The notes below the pieces were generated by a model. That model saw only the letters and a list, made by a program, of their open reading frames with translations. It ran no database searches and was not told where the DNA came from. Shown here in pieces: positions 27,022-35,402 of a DNA stretch of 50,554 nucleotides (its first letter is position 1; each line of letters begins with the position of its first letter). Both the position numbers and the translations under genes were made by a program. Origin of the DNA: UBA1738 sp045658645 (GTDB lineage Bacteria; Bacillota; Clostridia; UBA1381); assembly GCA_045658645.1 (NCBI GenBank), contig JAZOVJ010000065.1, positions 1 to 50,554 of the forward strand, in the 5' to 3' direction.

Positions 27022-29328
27022 ATGACTTTGTGTTCGAGATGTCACAAAAATCCGGCTGTGGTTTTTATAACTAAAATGGAGGGTGACAAAACGATAAATG
27101 AGGGACTATGCATAGTTTGCGCAAAAGAACTTGGCATAGCGCCTATAAACAATATGATTGAGCAGATGGGCATCTCCGATGAAGATATTGAAAATATGAA
27201 CTCGGAAATGGCTAATTTTATGACTACTATGGAAGAAAATCCGGAAGCTCTGGAAGGGATGATGTCCGGAATGTTCGGAGCTGTAGAAGAGGGTGGAGCG
27301 CTAACTGCACCTTTCGATTTTCTGTCCGGTTTTTTGAAAGGAAAACCTTCAAACGAGGCAAAGGATACAGACACGGACAATAAAAAGGACAAAAAGAAAA
27401 AGCCTCTTGGCGGTAATAAAAAAAGTATGCTTGACACATACGGAACAAACCTTACCGAAAAAGCAAAGCAAGGTAAGGTGGATAGAGTTATAAACCGAAA
27501 TACAGAGATTGAACGTGTGATACAGATTTTAAACAGGCGTTCTAAAAACAATCCTGTAATTTTAGGTGAGCCGGGTGTTGGAAAAACTGCAATCGCAGAG
27601 GGACTTGCATGCAGGATTGCCGAGGAAAATGTTCCGCCAAAACTATTTGAATACCAACTTTATCTTATTGATTTCACAGCTTTGGTTGCGGGAACTCAGT
27701 TCAGAGGGCAATTTGAGGCACGTCTTAAAAGTCTTTTGAAGGAAGCAGAAGAAGCCGGAAATGTAATACTTGTGATCGATGAAATTCACAACATTGTAGC
27801 AGCGGGTGATGCTGAAGGTGCTATGAGTGCTGCAAATATTTTAAAACCGGCACTGGCACGTGGAGAAATACAGATAATTGGTGCAACAACACTTTCTGAA
27901 TACAGGAAGCACATAGAAAAGGATTCTGCGTTAGAACGCCGTTTTCAGCCTGTTTTGGTGGATGAGCCAAGTGTTGAAGAATCTGTTGAAATATTAAAGG
28001 GTATAAAAGACTATTACGAGAATTACCATAGCGTTAAAATCAGCGATAAGATTATTGAAGAGGCTTGTCGTATGAGCGAACGCTATATTACCGACAGGTT
28101 TTTGCCAGACAAGGCCATTGACGTTATTGACGAGGCAGGAAGCCACGTTAACCTAAAAAATATTGCGCTTTATGAAGCAAAAAAGATAGAAACACGCCTG
28201 TCTAATATAACAAATGAATCACAAGAAGCTGCTGAAAATCAGGATTTTGAGAAAATGGCAAAATTAAGACAGGAAGAACTTGAGCTAAAGAACCGTCTTG
28301 ATGACCTGAACGAAAAAGCGGCAGATGCTGAAGTTACTTTAGACGATATTGCAGCTGTAATTGAGGGTTGGACAAAAATCCCTGTTCATAGGCTTACGGA
28401 AGACGAAGCAACACGTCTGTTATCTTTAGAAAACAGAATTCACGAAAGAGTTGTTGGACAGGAAGATGCAGTTTCTGCAGTTTCACGTGCAATAAGACGA
28501 GGAAGGGCAGATATCTCTGTAAGAAAACGTCCTGTCTCCTTTATATTTGCGGGTCCGACAGGTGTGGGAAAAACAGAGCTTGTAAAAACTATTGCGGAAG
28601 TTATGTTTAACTCGGAAGATGCGCTTATTCGTTTTGATATGTCTGAGTTTATGGAAAAACACTCGGTTTCAAAACTGATTGGTTCTCCTCCGGGATATGT
28701 CGGATATGACGAAGCAGGTCAGCTTACTGAAAAGGTAAGAAGAAAGCCGTATTCTGTAATACTTTTAGATGAAATTGAAAAAGCTCACCCTGATGTATTT
28801 AATTTATTCCTGCAAATTTTGGATGACGGAAGAGTGGCAGACAGTCACGGAAAGATTGTTAATTTCGAAAACACAATTATAATTATGACAACCAATGCAG
28901 GCTCAGAATTTAATAATACATCTATGGGATTTAATTCAGATAACGAAGTAACTCTAAAGGGTAATGTTGAAAAGAGCTTAAAACAACAATTCAGACCTGA
29001 ATTTTTAAACAGAATTGATGAAATTGTCACATTTAAGCCGCTTACCAGGGATGAACTACGCAACATTCTTGATTTATTGCTTCGTGATATTATTAAGAAA
29101 ATGAACGAGCGTGGTGCAAAAATTGAAATTACAGATAGTGCAAAAGAGCTTATCCTTGAAAATGGATATGACGTGAAATACGGAGCAAGACCGTTGAAGC
29201 GTTCAATACAGAAATTATTGGAGGATAAGTTGGCAGAATTTTCATTGAGAGAGAAAATTGATGATAAAACAACTATTATCTGTGACAGAAAAGATGATAA
29301 GATAGAAATTACAATAATCCATAGCTAA
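27022..29328 (+). CDS. ClpE-like AAA+ unfoldase with N-terminal zinc finger
   Basis: 768 residues. The N-terminus has paired cysteines (CSRC at residues 4-7 and CIVC at about residues 31-34), a McsA/ClpE-type zinc finger, and then an acidic linker; the usual double Clp N-domain is absent. Two AAA+ modules follow: Walker A GEPGVGKT at about residue 182 with DEIHN, and GPTGVGKT at about residue 511 with LLDEIEKAHPDVF. A UVR-like coiled coil (DFEKMAKLRQEELELKNRL) lies between them. This matches ClpE more than ClpC. It would unfold proteins for ClpP in the cytosol. Monocistronic. Confidence 0.88.
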   Translation: MTLCSRCHKNPAVVFITKMEGDKTINEGLCIVCAKELGIAPINNMIEQMGISDEDIENMNSEMANFMTTMEENPEALEGMMSGMFGAVEEGGALTAPFDFLSGFLKGKPSNEAKDTDTDNKKDKKKKPLGGNKKSMLDTYGTNLTEKAKQGKVDRVINRNTEIERVIQILNRRSKNNPVILGEPGVGKTAIAEGLACRIAEENVPPKLFEYQLYLIDFTALVAGTQFRGQFEARLKSLLKEAEEAGNVILVIDEIHNIVAAGDAEGAMSAANILKPALARGEIQIIGATTLSEYRKHIEKDSALERRFQPVLVDEPSVEESVEILKGIKDYYENYHSVKISDKIIEEACRMSERYITDRFLPDKAIDVIDEAGSHVNLKNIALYEAKKIETRLSNITNESQEAAENQDFEKMAKLRQEELELKNRLDDLNEKAADAEVTLDDIAAVIEGWTKIPVHRLTEDEATRLLSLENRIHERVVGQEDAVSAVSRAIRRGRADISVRKRPVSFIFAGPTGVGKTELVKTIAEVMFNSEDALIRFDMSEFMEKHSVSKLIGSPPGYVGYDEAGQLTEKVRRKPYSVILLDEIEKAHPDVFNLFLQILDDGRVADSHGKIVNFENTIIIMTTNAGSEFNNTSMGFNSDNEVTLKGNVEKSLKQQFRPEFLNRIDEIVTFKPLTRDELRNILDLLLRDIIKKMNERGAKIEITDSAKELILENGYDVKYGARPLKRSIQKLLEDKLAEFSLREKIDDKTTIICDRKDDKIEITIIHS

Positions 29329-29360
29329 AAAAGTACCTTGAATTTCAAGGTACTTTTTTT
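29327..29360 (+). terminator. Terminator of the ClpE-like gene
   Basis: AAAAAAGTACCTTGA and TCAAGGTACTTTTTT form a 15-bp stem around a three-base loop, directly after the stop codon, with a T-run. Confidence 0.92.
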
Positions 29361-29438
29361 ATTATCAAAATTTCTTTAATTTTCATACTATAAAATATAA
29401 ATTAATCGAAAAAATAATTGTAGAAAGGAGGAAAAGCT

Positions 29439-29654
29439 ATGAAAAAAGAAAAATTTAATTTAGAACTTTTAGATGAGCATATGAAAGTGGCATCATCAAC
29501 AGAATGTACAGGACTAATACAAATTCCTCCCAAAAATGAGGAAGAATCGGAAGCATATAGTGATATTTATGTAATACCTGAGCAGGTGAATGATTATAAA
29601 AAAATAAACAGAGCAAAGGGTAGGGAAATTAAATCTGCACCGGGCATAAAATAA
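29439..29654 (+). CDS. Small hydrophilic protein of unknown function
   Basis: 71 residues, not recognised. It is charged, has no hydrophobic segment, and contains one cysteine in ASSTECTGLIQIPPKNEEE. A very strong ribosome site (AGAAAGGAGGAAAAGCT before ATG) and a proper terminator after the stop codon argue that it is a real gene. It lies between the ClpE-like gene and the convergent mscL, but separate terminators on both sides mean it is an independent unit. Its own promoter is not obvious in the AT-rich 29360-29425 stretch. Confidence 0.68.
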   Translation: MKKEKFNLELLDEHMKVASSTECTGLIQIPPKNEEESEAYSDIYVIPEQVNDYKKINRAKGREIKSAPGIK

Positions 29655-29680
29655 AGAGCCTTACAAGGCTCTTTATTTTA
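29653..29680. terminator. Bidirectional terminator between the small ORF and mscL
   Basis: AAAGAGCCTT and AAGGCTCTTT form a perfect stem around a tight loop, with T-rich DNA on the right and A-rich DNA on the left. It ends at the mscL stop codon. Confidence 0.88.
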
Positions 29681-30076
29681 TTTATTTAATAAATCTCTTA
29701 TTTCTGTAAGAAGTAAAACTTCTTCTGACGGTTTTGGTTCTTCAGGTGCAGGCTCCTGAACATCTTCTGTCTTTGAAAACTTATCCTTAAGAGTATTCAT
29801 AATCTTTACTACGCAGAATACTGAAAAAGCAATTAGGAAAAAGTCGATTATAGCCTGTAAAAACTGACCATAAGTAATTGAAAGTTCTTCATTAACTACA
29901 TAAGCCAACTCTGCAACATTTATTTTGCCTGTCAAAATACTGATTGTAGGAGTAATGATGTTTGTAACAAGTGAATTTACTATTTTTGTAAAAGCAGTAC
30001 CCATTACAACACCGACAGCCATATCGATTACATTGCCTCTGGCAATAAACTTTTTAAATTCATCAAAAATTTTCAT
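29678..30076 (-). CDS. mscL: Large-conductance mechanosensitive channel
   Basis: 132 residues, the normal size. The N-terminal FDEFKKFIARGNVIDMAVG and VGVVMGTAFTKIVNSLV make the pore-forming first helix, a periplasmic-side loop follows, and the second helix is FLQAIIDFFLIAFSVFCVVK. A charged C-terminal helix completes the protein. It opens under membrane tension to release solutes during osmotic downshock. Only 22 bases separate it from the end of glyS, so it is probably co-transcribed with glyS. Confidence 0.96.
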   Translation of the reverse strand: MKIFDEFKKFIARGNVIDMAVGVVMGTAFTKIVNSLVTNIITPTISILTGKINVAELAYVVNEELSITYGQFLQAIIDFFLIAFSVFCVVKIMNTLKDKFSKTEDVQEPAPEEPKPSEEVLLLTEIRDLLNK

Positions 30077-30098
30077 AAGTAAAACTTCCTTTCAAGAA

Positions 30099-31490
30099 TT
30101 AGAATGCAAGCTGTTCGTCAAGGAATGCTTCCAAATCGGAAATCTTAATTCTCTGCTGTTCCATAGAATCTCTGAAACGTACAGTTACAGACTCGTCAGT
30201 TTCTGAATCAAAATCGTATGTGATACAGAATGGAGTACCGATTTCGTCCTGTCTTCTGTAACGCTTACCGATTGAGCCTGCATCATCATATTCCATATTG
30301 TATTTCTTTGAAAGTTCCTGGAACACCTTTTCAGCACCTTCATTAAGTTTCTTTGAAAGCGGAAGAACTGCTGCCTTTACCGGTGCAAGAGCAGGGTGGA
30401 AACGAAGAACAACACGTGTATCGCCGCCTTCAAGTTCTTCTTCATCATATGCTTCAACCAGGAATGCAAGAGTAACACGGTCAGCTCCAAGTGATGGTTC
30501 GATACAGTATGGAACGTATCTTTCGTTTGTAATCTGGTCAATGTATTCCATGCTTTCGCCTGAGTGGTTCTGGTGCTGCATCAGGTCATAATCTGTTCTG
30601 TCAGCAACGCCCCAAAGCTCACCCCAACCGAATGGGAATACGAATTCGATGTCTGATGTACCTTTTGAATAGAAAGCAAGCTCTTCAGGTGAGTGGTCAC
30701 GCCAACGAAGATTTTCTTCTCTCATACCAAGAGATAATAACCAGTTCATGCAGAAGTCTTTCCAGTAGTAGAACCATTCCATATCTTCACCAGGCTTGCA
30801 GAAGAACTCAAGTTCCATCTGTTCAAATTCACGTGTTCTGAAAGTGAAGTTACCCGGTGTGATTTCGTTACGGAATGATTTACCAATCTGACCGATACCG
30901 AAAGGTACTTTCTTTCTTGATGTTCTTTGTACGCTCTTGAAGTTTACAAAGATGCCCTGTGCAGTTTCAGGACGAAGATAAACTGTAGCAGAATTATCTT
31001 CTGTAACGCCCTGGAATGTTTTAAACATAAGGTTGAATTGTCTGATATCAGTAAAGTTCTGCTTTCCGCATTCAGGACAAACGATGTTGTTGTCAGCTAT
31101 GTACTGAAGCATCTTTTCGTTGCTCCAACCGTCAACTGTAACATCTTCGCCTTTTTCGTGAGCAAAATCTTCAATAAGCTTGTCAGCTCTGTGTCTTGCG
31201 TGACATTCCTTACAGTCCATTAAAGGATCGGAAAATCCACCAAGGTGACCTGATGCTACCCAAGTTTCAGGATTCATCAAGATTGCACAGTCAACACCTA
31301 CATTGTATGGTGATTCCTGAATAAACTTTTTCCACCAAGCCTTTTTCACGTTATTTTTAAATTCAACACCTAAAGGACCGTAATCCCAAGTATTTGCAAG
31401 TCCGCCGTATATTTCGCTACCAGGGTAAATGAAACCTCTGCCTTTACACAAAGCAACAATTTTTTCCATTGTTTTTTCTGAATTTTTCAT
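30099..31490 (-). CDS. glyS: Glycyl-tRNA synthetase, dimeric type
   Basis: 463 residues from the ATG at 31490, which gives the usual MKNSEKTMEKIVALCKGRGF start; AAAGAGG lies nine bases before it. An upstream extension of 23 residues overlaps the promoter and is rejected. Class II motifs: GGLANTWDYGPLGVEFKNNV, the motif 2 region GIGQIGKSFRNEITPGNFTFR with FRTREFEQME, and the C-terminal anticodon-binding domain from about residue 360. It is the single-chain alpha2 enzyme (GlyQS type). No T-box is visible between promoter and start. Confidence 0.97.
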   Translation of the reverse strand: MKNSEKTMEKIVALCKGRGFIYPGSEIYGGLANTWDYGPLGVEFKNNVKKAWWKKFIQESPYNVGVDCAILMNPETWVASGHLGGFSDPLMDCKECHARHRADKLIEDFAHEKGEDVTVDGWSNEKMLQYIADNNIVCPECGKQNFTDIRQFNLMFKTFQGVTEDNSATVYLRPETAQGIFVNFKSVQRTSRKKVPFGIGQIGKSFRNEITPGNFTFRTREFEQMELEFFCKPGEDMEWFYYWKDFCMNWLLSLGMREENLRWRDHSPEELAFYSKGTSDIEFVFPFGWGELWGVADRTDYDLMQHQNHSGESMEYIDQITNERYVPYCIEPSLGADRVTLAFLVEAYDEEELEGGDTRVVLRFHPALAPVKAAVLPLSKKLNEGAEKVFQELSKKYNMEYDDAGSIGKRYRRQDEIGTPFCITYDFDSETDESVTVRFRDSMEQQRIKISDLEAFLDEQLAF

Positions 31491-31530
31491 TTTATAAACC
31501 TCTTTTCTTAAAAAATGAATATTTCCTATA

Positions 31531-31559
31531 ATTTTACTAAAAAAAAGCCATTTTGTCAA
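31531..31559 (-). promoter_or_regulatory. Sigma-A promoter of glyS-mscL
   Basis: On the minus strand, TTGACA (31559-31554), a 17-base spacer and TAAAAT (31536-31531). The leader before the start codon is only about 35 bases. Confidence 0.85.
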
Positions 31560-31606
31560 TAGTTAAAGCCTTTTAAAACTTGATTTTTTATTGTATTAAA
31601 GAATAT

Positions 31607-31635
31607 TTGACAACAACTTCAGAAAGTATTATAAT
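31607..31635 (+). promoter_or_regulatory. Consensus sigma-A promoter of birA
   Basis: TTGACA (31607-31612), a 17-base spacer and TATAAT (31630-31635): a perfect consensus. The ATG of birA lies about 29 bases after the -10. Confidence 0.9.
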
Positions 31636-31663
31636 TATATAATAAAATTTGTATGGTGAATTT

Positions 31664-32431
31664 ATGGAAAATAATATTTCAAACATTAATCCGGACGGGA
31701 TAATTGCACCGGGTAAAGTTTATTATAAAGAAATAACGGATTCGACTAATCTTGATGCAAAACGAGCCGAAAACGCTCCGGACAAAAGTGTTTTCTTGGC
31801 AGATATGCAGACAAATGGCCGTGGAAGGCTTGGAAGAGGGTGGTCTTCTCCAAAAGGCAGCGGAATATGGATGAGTATTCTTTTAAAGCCTGAAAACGGA
31901 ATTTTAGATGTATCGCAGCTTACGTTAATTGCAGGGCTTGCTGTTTCAAGAACGATTGACGAAACAACAATAAAGTGGCCAAATGACGTTCTCATATCAA
32001 ACAAGAAGGTTGCAGGTATATTAACGGAAGCAACTTTAGAAAATGGAAAAATAAAGCAAATAATTGTGGGAATCGGTATAAACGTAGCAAATCGGGATTT
32101 CCCCGAAGAACTTTGTGATAAAGCAACTTCAATATATGTCGAAACTGGAAAAATTTTGGATAGAGAAAAACTTATTTGCGACATAACAAGTGAGTTTTTT
32201 ACTATGTACGATGAGTTTTTGAAAAACAGATTTCGCATTTTCAAGGAAGAATATAAAGAAAAATGTATTACATTAAATAAAGAAGTTTACCTTGTAAATA
32301 ATGCAGGAAAACGTATTGCAAAAGCCGTTGATATTACCGATAATGGTGAACTTATTGTTGAGATAAACGGCAAAGAAGAGATTATAAATTCCTGTGAAGT
32401 TTCAGTAAGAGGACTTTTAGGATACGCTTGA
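31664..32431 (+). CDS. birA: Biotin--[acetyl-CoA-carboxylase] ligase, no DNA-binding domain
   Basis: 255 residues from the ATG at 31664. It activates biotin to biotinyl-AMP and attaches it to carboxylase carrier proteins. The biotin/ATP loop GRGRLGRGWSSPKGSGIWMS (about residues 48-67) and the conserved IKWPNDVLISNKKVAGILTE are visible, as is the C-terminal SH3-like domain. The N-terminal helix-turn-helix of bifunctional BirA is missing, so this is the monofunctional (group I) type and not a biotin repressor. It is followed 24 bases later by the heparinase-like gene. Confidence 0.94.
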   Translation: MENNISNINPDGIIAPGKVYYKEITDSTNLDAKRAENAPDKSVFLADMQTNGRGRLGRGWSSPKGSGIWMSILLKPENGILDVSQLTLIAGLAVSRTIDETTIKWPNDVLISNKKVAGILTEATLENGKIKQIIVGIGINVANRDFPEELCDKATSIYVETGKILDREKLICDITSEFFTMYDEFLKNRFRIFKEEYKEKCITLNKEVYLVNNAGKRIAKAVDITDNGELIVEINGKEEIINSCEVSVRGLLGYA

Positions 32432-32455
32432 TAATACTTAAAGGAGGGTAAAAAA

Positions 32456-34018
32456 TTGCTATTTACCGAATACGAATTATGGCAAATGGGAGAGCTTAAT
32501 CTTTTTGATTTTAAAGAAATTCCTGAAGTTTTATATAAAGAAGCAATTTCAGAAGGCGAAAAATATATAAATAATGATTGGGGTAGTTTGACTGCATCTA
32601 TGTATACTGATGTAAAAACAGAAAAATACCTTGACGTTTATAAAAAAAGGCGTGAGGCTTTATCTGCTCTTGCACTTGCCGAACACGTAGAGAAAAAGGG
32701 CAGATTTTTGGCGGATATAATTGATGGCATTTGGGTGATTTGTGAAGAGAGTACCTGGCAACTTCCGGACGGAAGCGGGAATTTAAGGGATGTGCAAAAT
32801 CCAAGATTTGACACAAATGCAACACGTACTGCTGCACTTTTGGCTTTAGTTGTTCATCTGTTCCGCAATGATATACCGGTAGGTGTTAAAAAGAGAATGC
32901 TTCAAGAGGTGAGATTTAGGGTTTTAAGCCTTTTTGCTGAAGCAAAACATCTTACACCTGAAAACACTGCATATACACTTTTGACATGTATTTTTGCAGA
33001 ACCAGATGAAGACAAGCGCAGGCAGACGGTTGACAAAACACTTACCTGTTTAGAGTTTTTTCTTTGCGAATATACGAAAGATGGTGTCCGTGCTAAAAAT
33101 GAGCAGAGCTTATATCTTTGGTCCGCGTATATTTTTGACATTCTCGAAATTCTATACAATGTAACAGACCAAAAGTTTGCTGTTTATAGCGAGCCTAAAG
33201 CAAAATTTGCTGCAGAAAGCATATATAAAGCCCATATTGGTAATGGTGGTTTTTCGGAGTCAACAAATGAAGAAGATGGCGCAAGAATTTATCTTTTCGG
33301 AAATCGCATGGATTATAAAAAGTTAATGGACTTTGGTGCAAGTGAATACTTGAAGATTGAAGAAAAAACTCTGCCAAAAAGCACAAATCTGTTCCATAAA
33401 CTTTATTCTGTAAAATATGCATCTGAAATAATTGAATACGGAGATAATTTTGACGAGCAAGAATGCGGATATATTGACAGTATGGACATATTCGTTAAGA
33501 AAACAAAGAACTTCTCTGTTGCGGTAAAAGGCGGAAACTCTGCAGCCGGAAACTTTATGGTTTATCTTGATAACGAGCCGTATGCTGTTGACTTGGAGAA
33601 ATCGCACAATCTGCCGATAATTAACGGATTTACCCAATTTTCAAATACAAGAAAGGCAGTATGTGAGCAGAAGGAAAACGGACTTATCATTGATTTATCT
33701 GAGACTTATCCGAAAGAGGCAGGAGTTATCAGTTGGGTAAGAACTGTTGAAGCGGAAGAAAAATATGTTATTATAACAGACAATTATGAGCTTTCTAAAA
33801 ATGATGAGCTGAAAATTATTGTTATAATGAACGAAAAGCCGATTTTATCAGGTGACAGAATTTTAGTGGGGGATGCCGCGATTCTTTGGGATGGTGACCT
33901 TGCACTCAGGATGGAACTTGTTAAATCGAAACATTATGATTATGTGTATAGGCTTGTGTTTATCGTAAAAGACAGAGAATTAAAGGGAAGCATAAGAATA
34001 GCTATGAAGAAAAATTAA
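32456..34018 (+). CDS. Heparinase II/III-like protein
   Basis: 520 residues starting at a TTG after GGAGGG. No signal peptide is present, so the protein is probably cytoplasmic. The N-terminal 290 residues look like a helical toroid, with the ADIIDGIWVICEESTWQLP and NPRFDTNATRTAALLALVV stretches seen in heparinase II/III-like proteins; the C-terminal half is beta-rich and contains KTKNFSVAVKGGNSAAGNF. This is the two-domain layout of polysaccharide lyases of that fold. Whether it is an active lyase, and on what uronic-acid sugar, cannot be told. It follows birA in the same operon, with no obvious logic. Confidence 0.7.
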   Translation: MLFTEYELWQMGELNLFDFKEIPEVLYKEAISEGEKYINNDWGSLTASMYTDVKTEKYLDVYKKRREALSALALAEHVEKKGRFLADIIDGIWVICEESTWQLPDGSGNLRDVQNPRFDTNATRTAALLALVVHLFRNDIPVGVKKRMLQEVRFRVLSLFAEAKHLTPENTAYTLLTCIFAEPDEDKRRQTVDKTLTCLEFFLCEYTKDGVRAKNEQSLYLWSAYIFDILEILYNVTDQKFAVYSEPKAKFAAESIYKAHIGNGGFSESTNEEDGARIYLFGNRMDYKKLMDFGASEYLKIEEKTLPKSTNLFHKLYSVKYASEIIEYGDNFDEQECGYIDSMDIFVKKTKNFSVAVKGGNSAAGNFMVYLDNEPYAVDLEKSHNLPIINGFTQFSNTRKAVCEQKENGLIIDLSETYPKEAGVISWVRTVEAEEKYVIITDNYELSKNDELKIIVIMNEKPILSGDRILVGDAAILWDGDLALRMELVKSKHYDYVYRLVFIVKDRELKGSIRIAMKKN

Positions 34019-34026
34019 AGGTATGA

Positions 34027-34060
34027 AAAAAGCAGAAACAATAAATGTTTCTGCTTTTTG
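34027..34060. terminator. Bidirectional terminator before secG
   Basis: AAAAAGCAGAAACA and TGTTTCTGCTTTTT form a perfect 14-bp stem around ATAAA. It serves the heparinase-like gene and the convergent secG. Confidence 0.92.
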
Positions 34061-34072
34061 ATTCAATTTAAA

Positions 34073-34312
34073 TTATGCATTTAAGATGCAAAGAACAACA
34101 GTTGTAACAAGGAAAAGAATAGCTAAAGCTGTAGTCATCTTTGCATACATAGAAGCTCTTGTTCTTCCGGAATTTCTGCTGAAGAAAGAATCGCCATCAG
34201 GTGTAGAACCTGAAATGCCCTTAAGACCAGGATCCTTGCCTTCTTGTAATAAAACTACTGCAACAAGTGCAACAGTTACAATAATGTGCAAAACTAAAAA
34301 TACCGTATTCAT
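34073..34312 (-). CDS. secG: Preprotein translocase subunit SecG
   Basis: 79 residues with two membrane helices (about residues 4-22 and 58-77) joined by a cytoplasmic loop holding LLQEGKDPGLKGISG and a serine/glycine-rich stretch. This is the size and pattern of Gram-positive SecG, the small subunit of the SecYEG channel. It has its own promoter and RBS (AGGAGG). It is a single-gene unit, separated from the usual rnr/smpB neighbours seen in other Firmicutes. Confidence 0.93.
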   Translation of the reverse strand: MNTVFLVLHIIVTVALVAVVLLQEGKDPGLKGISGSTPDGDSFFSRNSGRTRASMYAKMTTALAILFLVTTVVLCILNA

Positions 34313-34349
34313 CTAAAGTAATCCTCCTGTTTTTTTATGTAACGGATAT

Positions 34350-34378
34350 ATTATACCATCATTATTTGGAATTTACAA
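34350..34378 (-). promoter_or_regulatory. Sigma-A promoter of secG
   Basis: On the minus strand, TTGTAA (34378-34373), a 17-base spacer and TATAAT (34355-34350). Confidence 0.8.
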
Positions 34379-34501
34379 GCAAATTTTAATTTTTTTTATA
34401 AAAAAATATATTTGTTAACTAAATGTAAAATAAAGGGTGTAGAAATTTGATGAAAAATGTGATAAAATTATTATGGTTAATGTCTGAAAGGAGAGCGTGG
34501 A

Positions 34502-35137
34502 ATGAAGAAAATCCTTTTAATATTTGCAGTGTTTATTTTAACAACATCTAATGCTTTTGCTGAATTTTCAAATATTACCCAGATACCCACTGCCACAGCT
34601 TCGGCTGATATTTTGCAACACCTTAATGTTTTACATGGTACAGGAAACGGTCTCGAACTTGAAAGAAAAGTTACACGAGCAGAGGCGGTTGCACTTTTAA
34701 TGCGAATACATCCTGAAATGACAGGTGCTATGGGACTACCTAATCCACGATTTGTGGATATGGATGATCATTGGGCATATAAAGAGGTTACATATGCAAA
34801 CATTTTGGGGTTGACTGCTGGAACGGGGGGCGGAGAGTTTTCACCAAACAGAACTGTCACGGGCAAGGAGTTTGCAAGGATGACGCTGTGTCTTTTGGGA
34901 TATGAAGATGTAACTTTAGAGAATGCTTATGATAAGTCAATCAAGGCAGAACTTCTTTTAAATAATTTTTCAAAAAAAGTGGTTTTTGAAAACACAGAAT
35001 TAACCCGTAGCGATGTGGCAAGGATTTGTCATAATGCACTTTTATCAAAAACAGATGATGGTATGTTATTAAAAGATAAATTGTGCTTGTCAGGAAAGTT
35101 CACAGAAGAACAATTTTCCATATTAGTTACACAATAA
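34502..35137 (+). CDS. S-layer homology (SLH) domain protein
   Basis: 211 residues with a signal peptide (MKK, hydrophobic core, cleavage near NAFA, residues 17-20). SLH-like repeats follow: VTRAEAVALLMRIHPEMTGA with FVDMDDHWAYKEVTYANIL, then VTGKEFARMTLCLLGYED, and a weaker third unit from about residue 155. SLH domains bind pyruvylated cell-wall polymers. There is little sequence beyond the repeats, so it may be a small wall-bound protein or adaptor. It begins a run of surface-related genes with PspC and a stalk-domain peptidase. Confidence 0.82.
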   Translation: MKKILLIFAVFILTTSNAFAEFSNITQIPTATASADILQHLNVLHGTGNGLELERKVTRAEAVALLMRIHPEMTGAMGLPNPRFVDMDDHWAYKEVTYANILGLTAGTGGGEFSPNRTVTGKEFARMTLCLLGYEDVTLENAYDKSIKAELLLNNFSKKVVFENTELTRSDVARICHNALLSKTDDGMLLKDKLCLSGKFTEEQFSILVTQ

Positions 35138-35181
35138 ATTTTATTGAAAAATAAATTAACAAAAAAAGTGAGGTTAAAACA

Positions 35182-35379
35182 ATGGAGAAGAAATTACGCA
35201 GATCTGCAACCGACAGACGATTATCCGGAGTTTGCGGGGGAATAGGTGAATATTTAGGGCTTGACCCAACATTTGTTAGACTTGGATGGGCAGCTTTAAC
35301 TTTGTTTCTTTGCGGAACAGGCATTATAGCATATATTCTTGCGGCTATAATCATTCCGGAAGAAGAAAAAGCACAGTAA
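35182..35379 (+). CDS. PspC domain protein
   Basis: 65 residues. The whole protein is one PspC domain: LRRSATDRRLSGVCGGIGEY at the N-terminus, then LGLDPTFVRLGWAALTLF and a membrane helix ending IAYILAAIIIPEEE. Short PspC proteins sit in the cytoplasmic membrane and are linked to envelope-stress responses in other bacteria. It lies 44 bases after the SLH gene and 23 bases before the stalk-domain peptidase gene, in the same direction. Confidence 0.92.
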   Translation: MEKKLRRSATDRRLSGVCGGIGEYLGLDPTFVRLGWAALTLFLCGTGIIAYILAAIIIPEEEKAQ

Positions 35380-35402
35380 GAATAATTTAAGAGGTACTTT
35401 AG

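Noticed and set aside
27042..27551. Minus-strand frame opposite the zinc-finger end of the ClpE-like gene
   Set aside because: Antisense shadow; the plus-strand CxxC motifs and AAA+ continuity are decisive.
31491..31663. T-box riboswitch before glyS
   Set aside because: The gap is only 173 bases and shared with birA; the glyS leader is about 35 bases, too short, and no T-box motif is seen.
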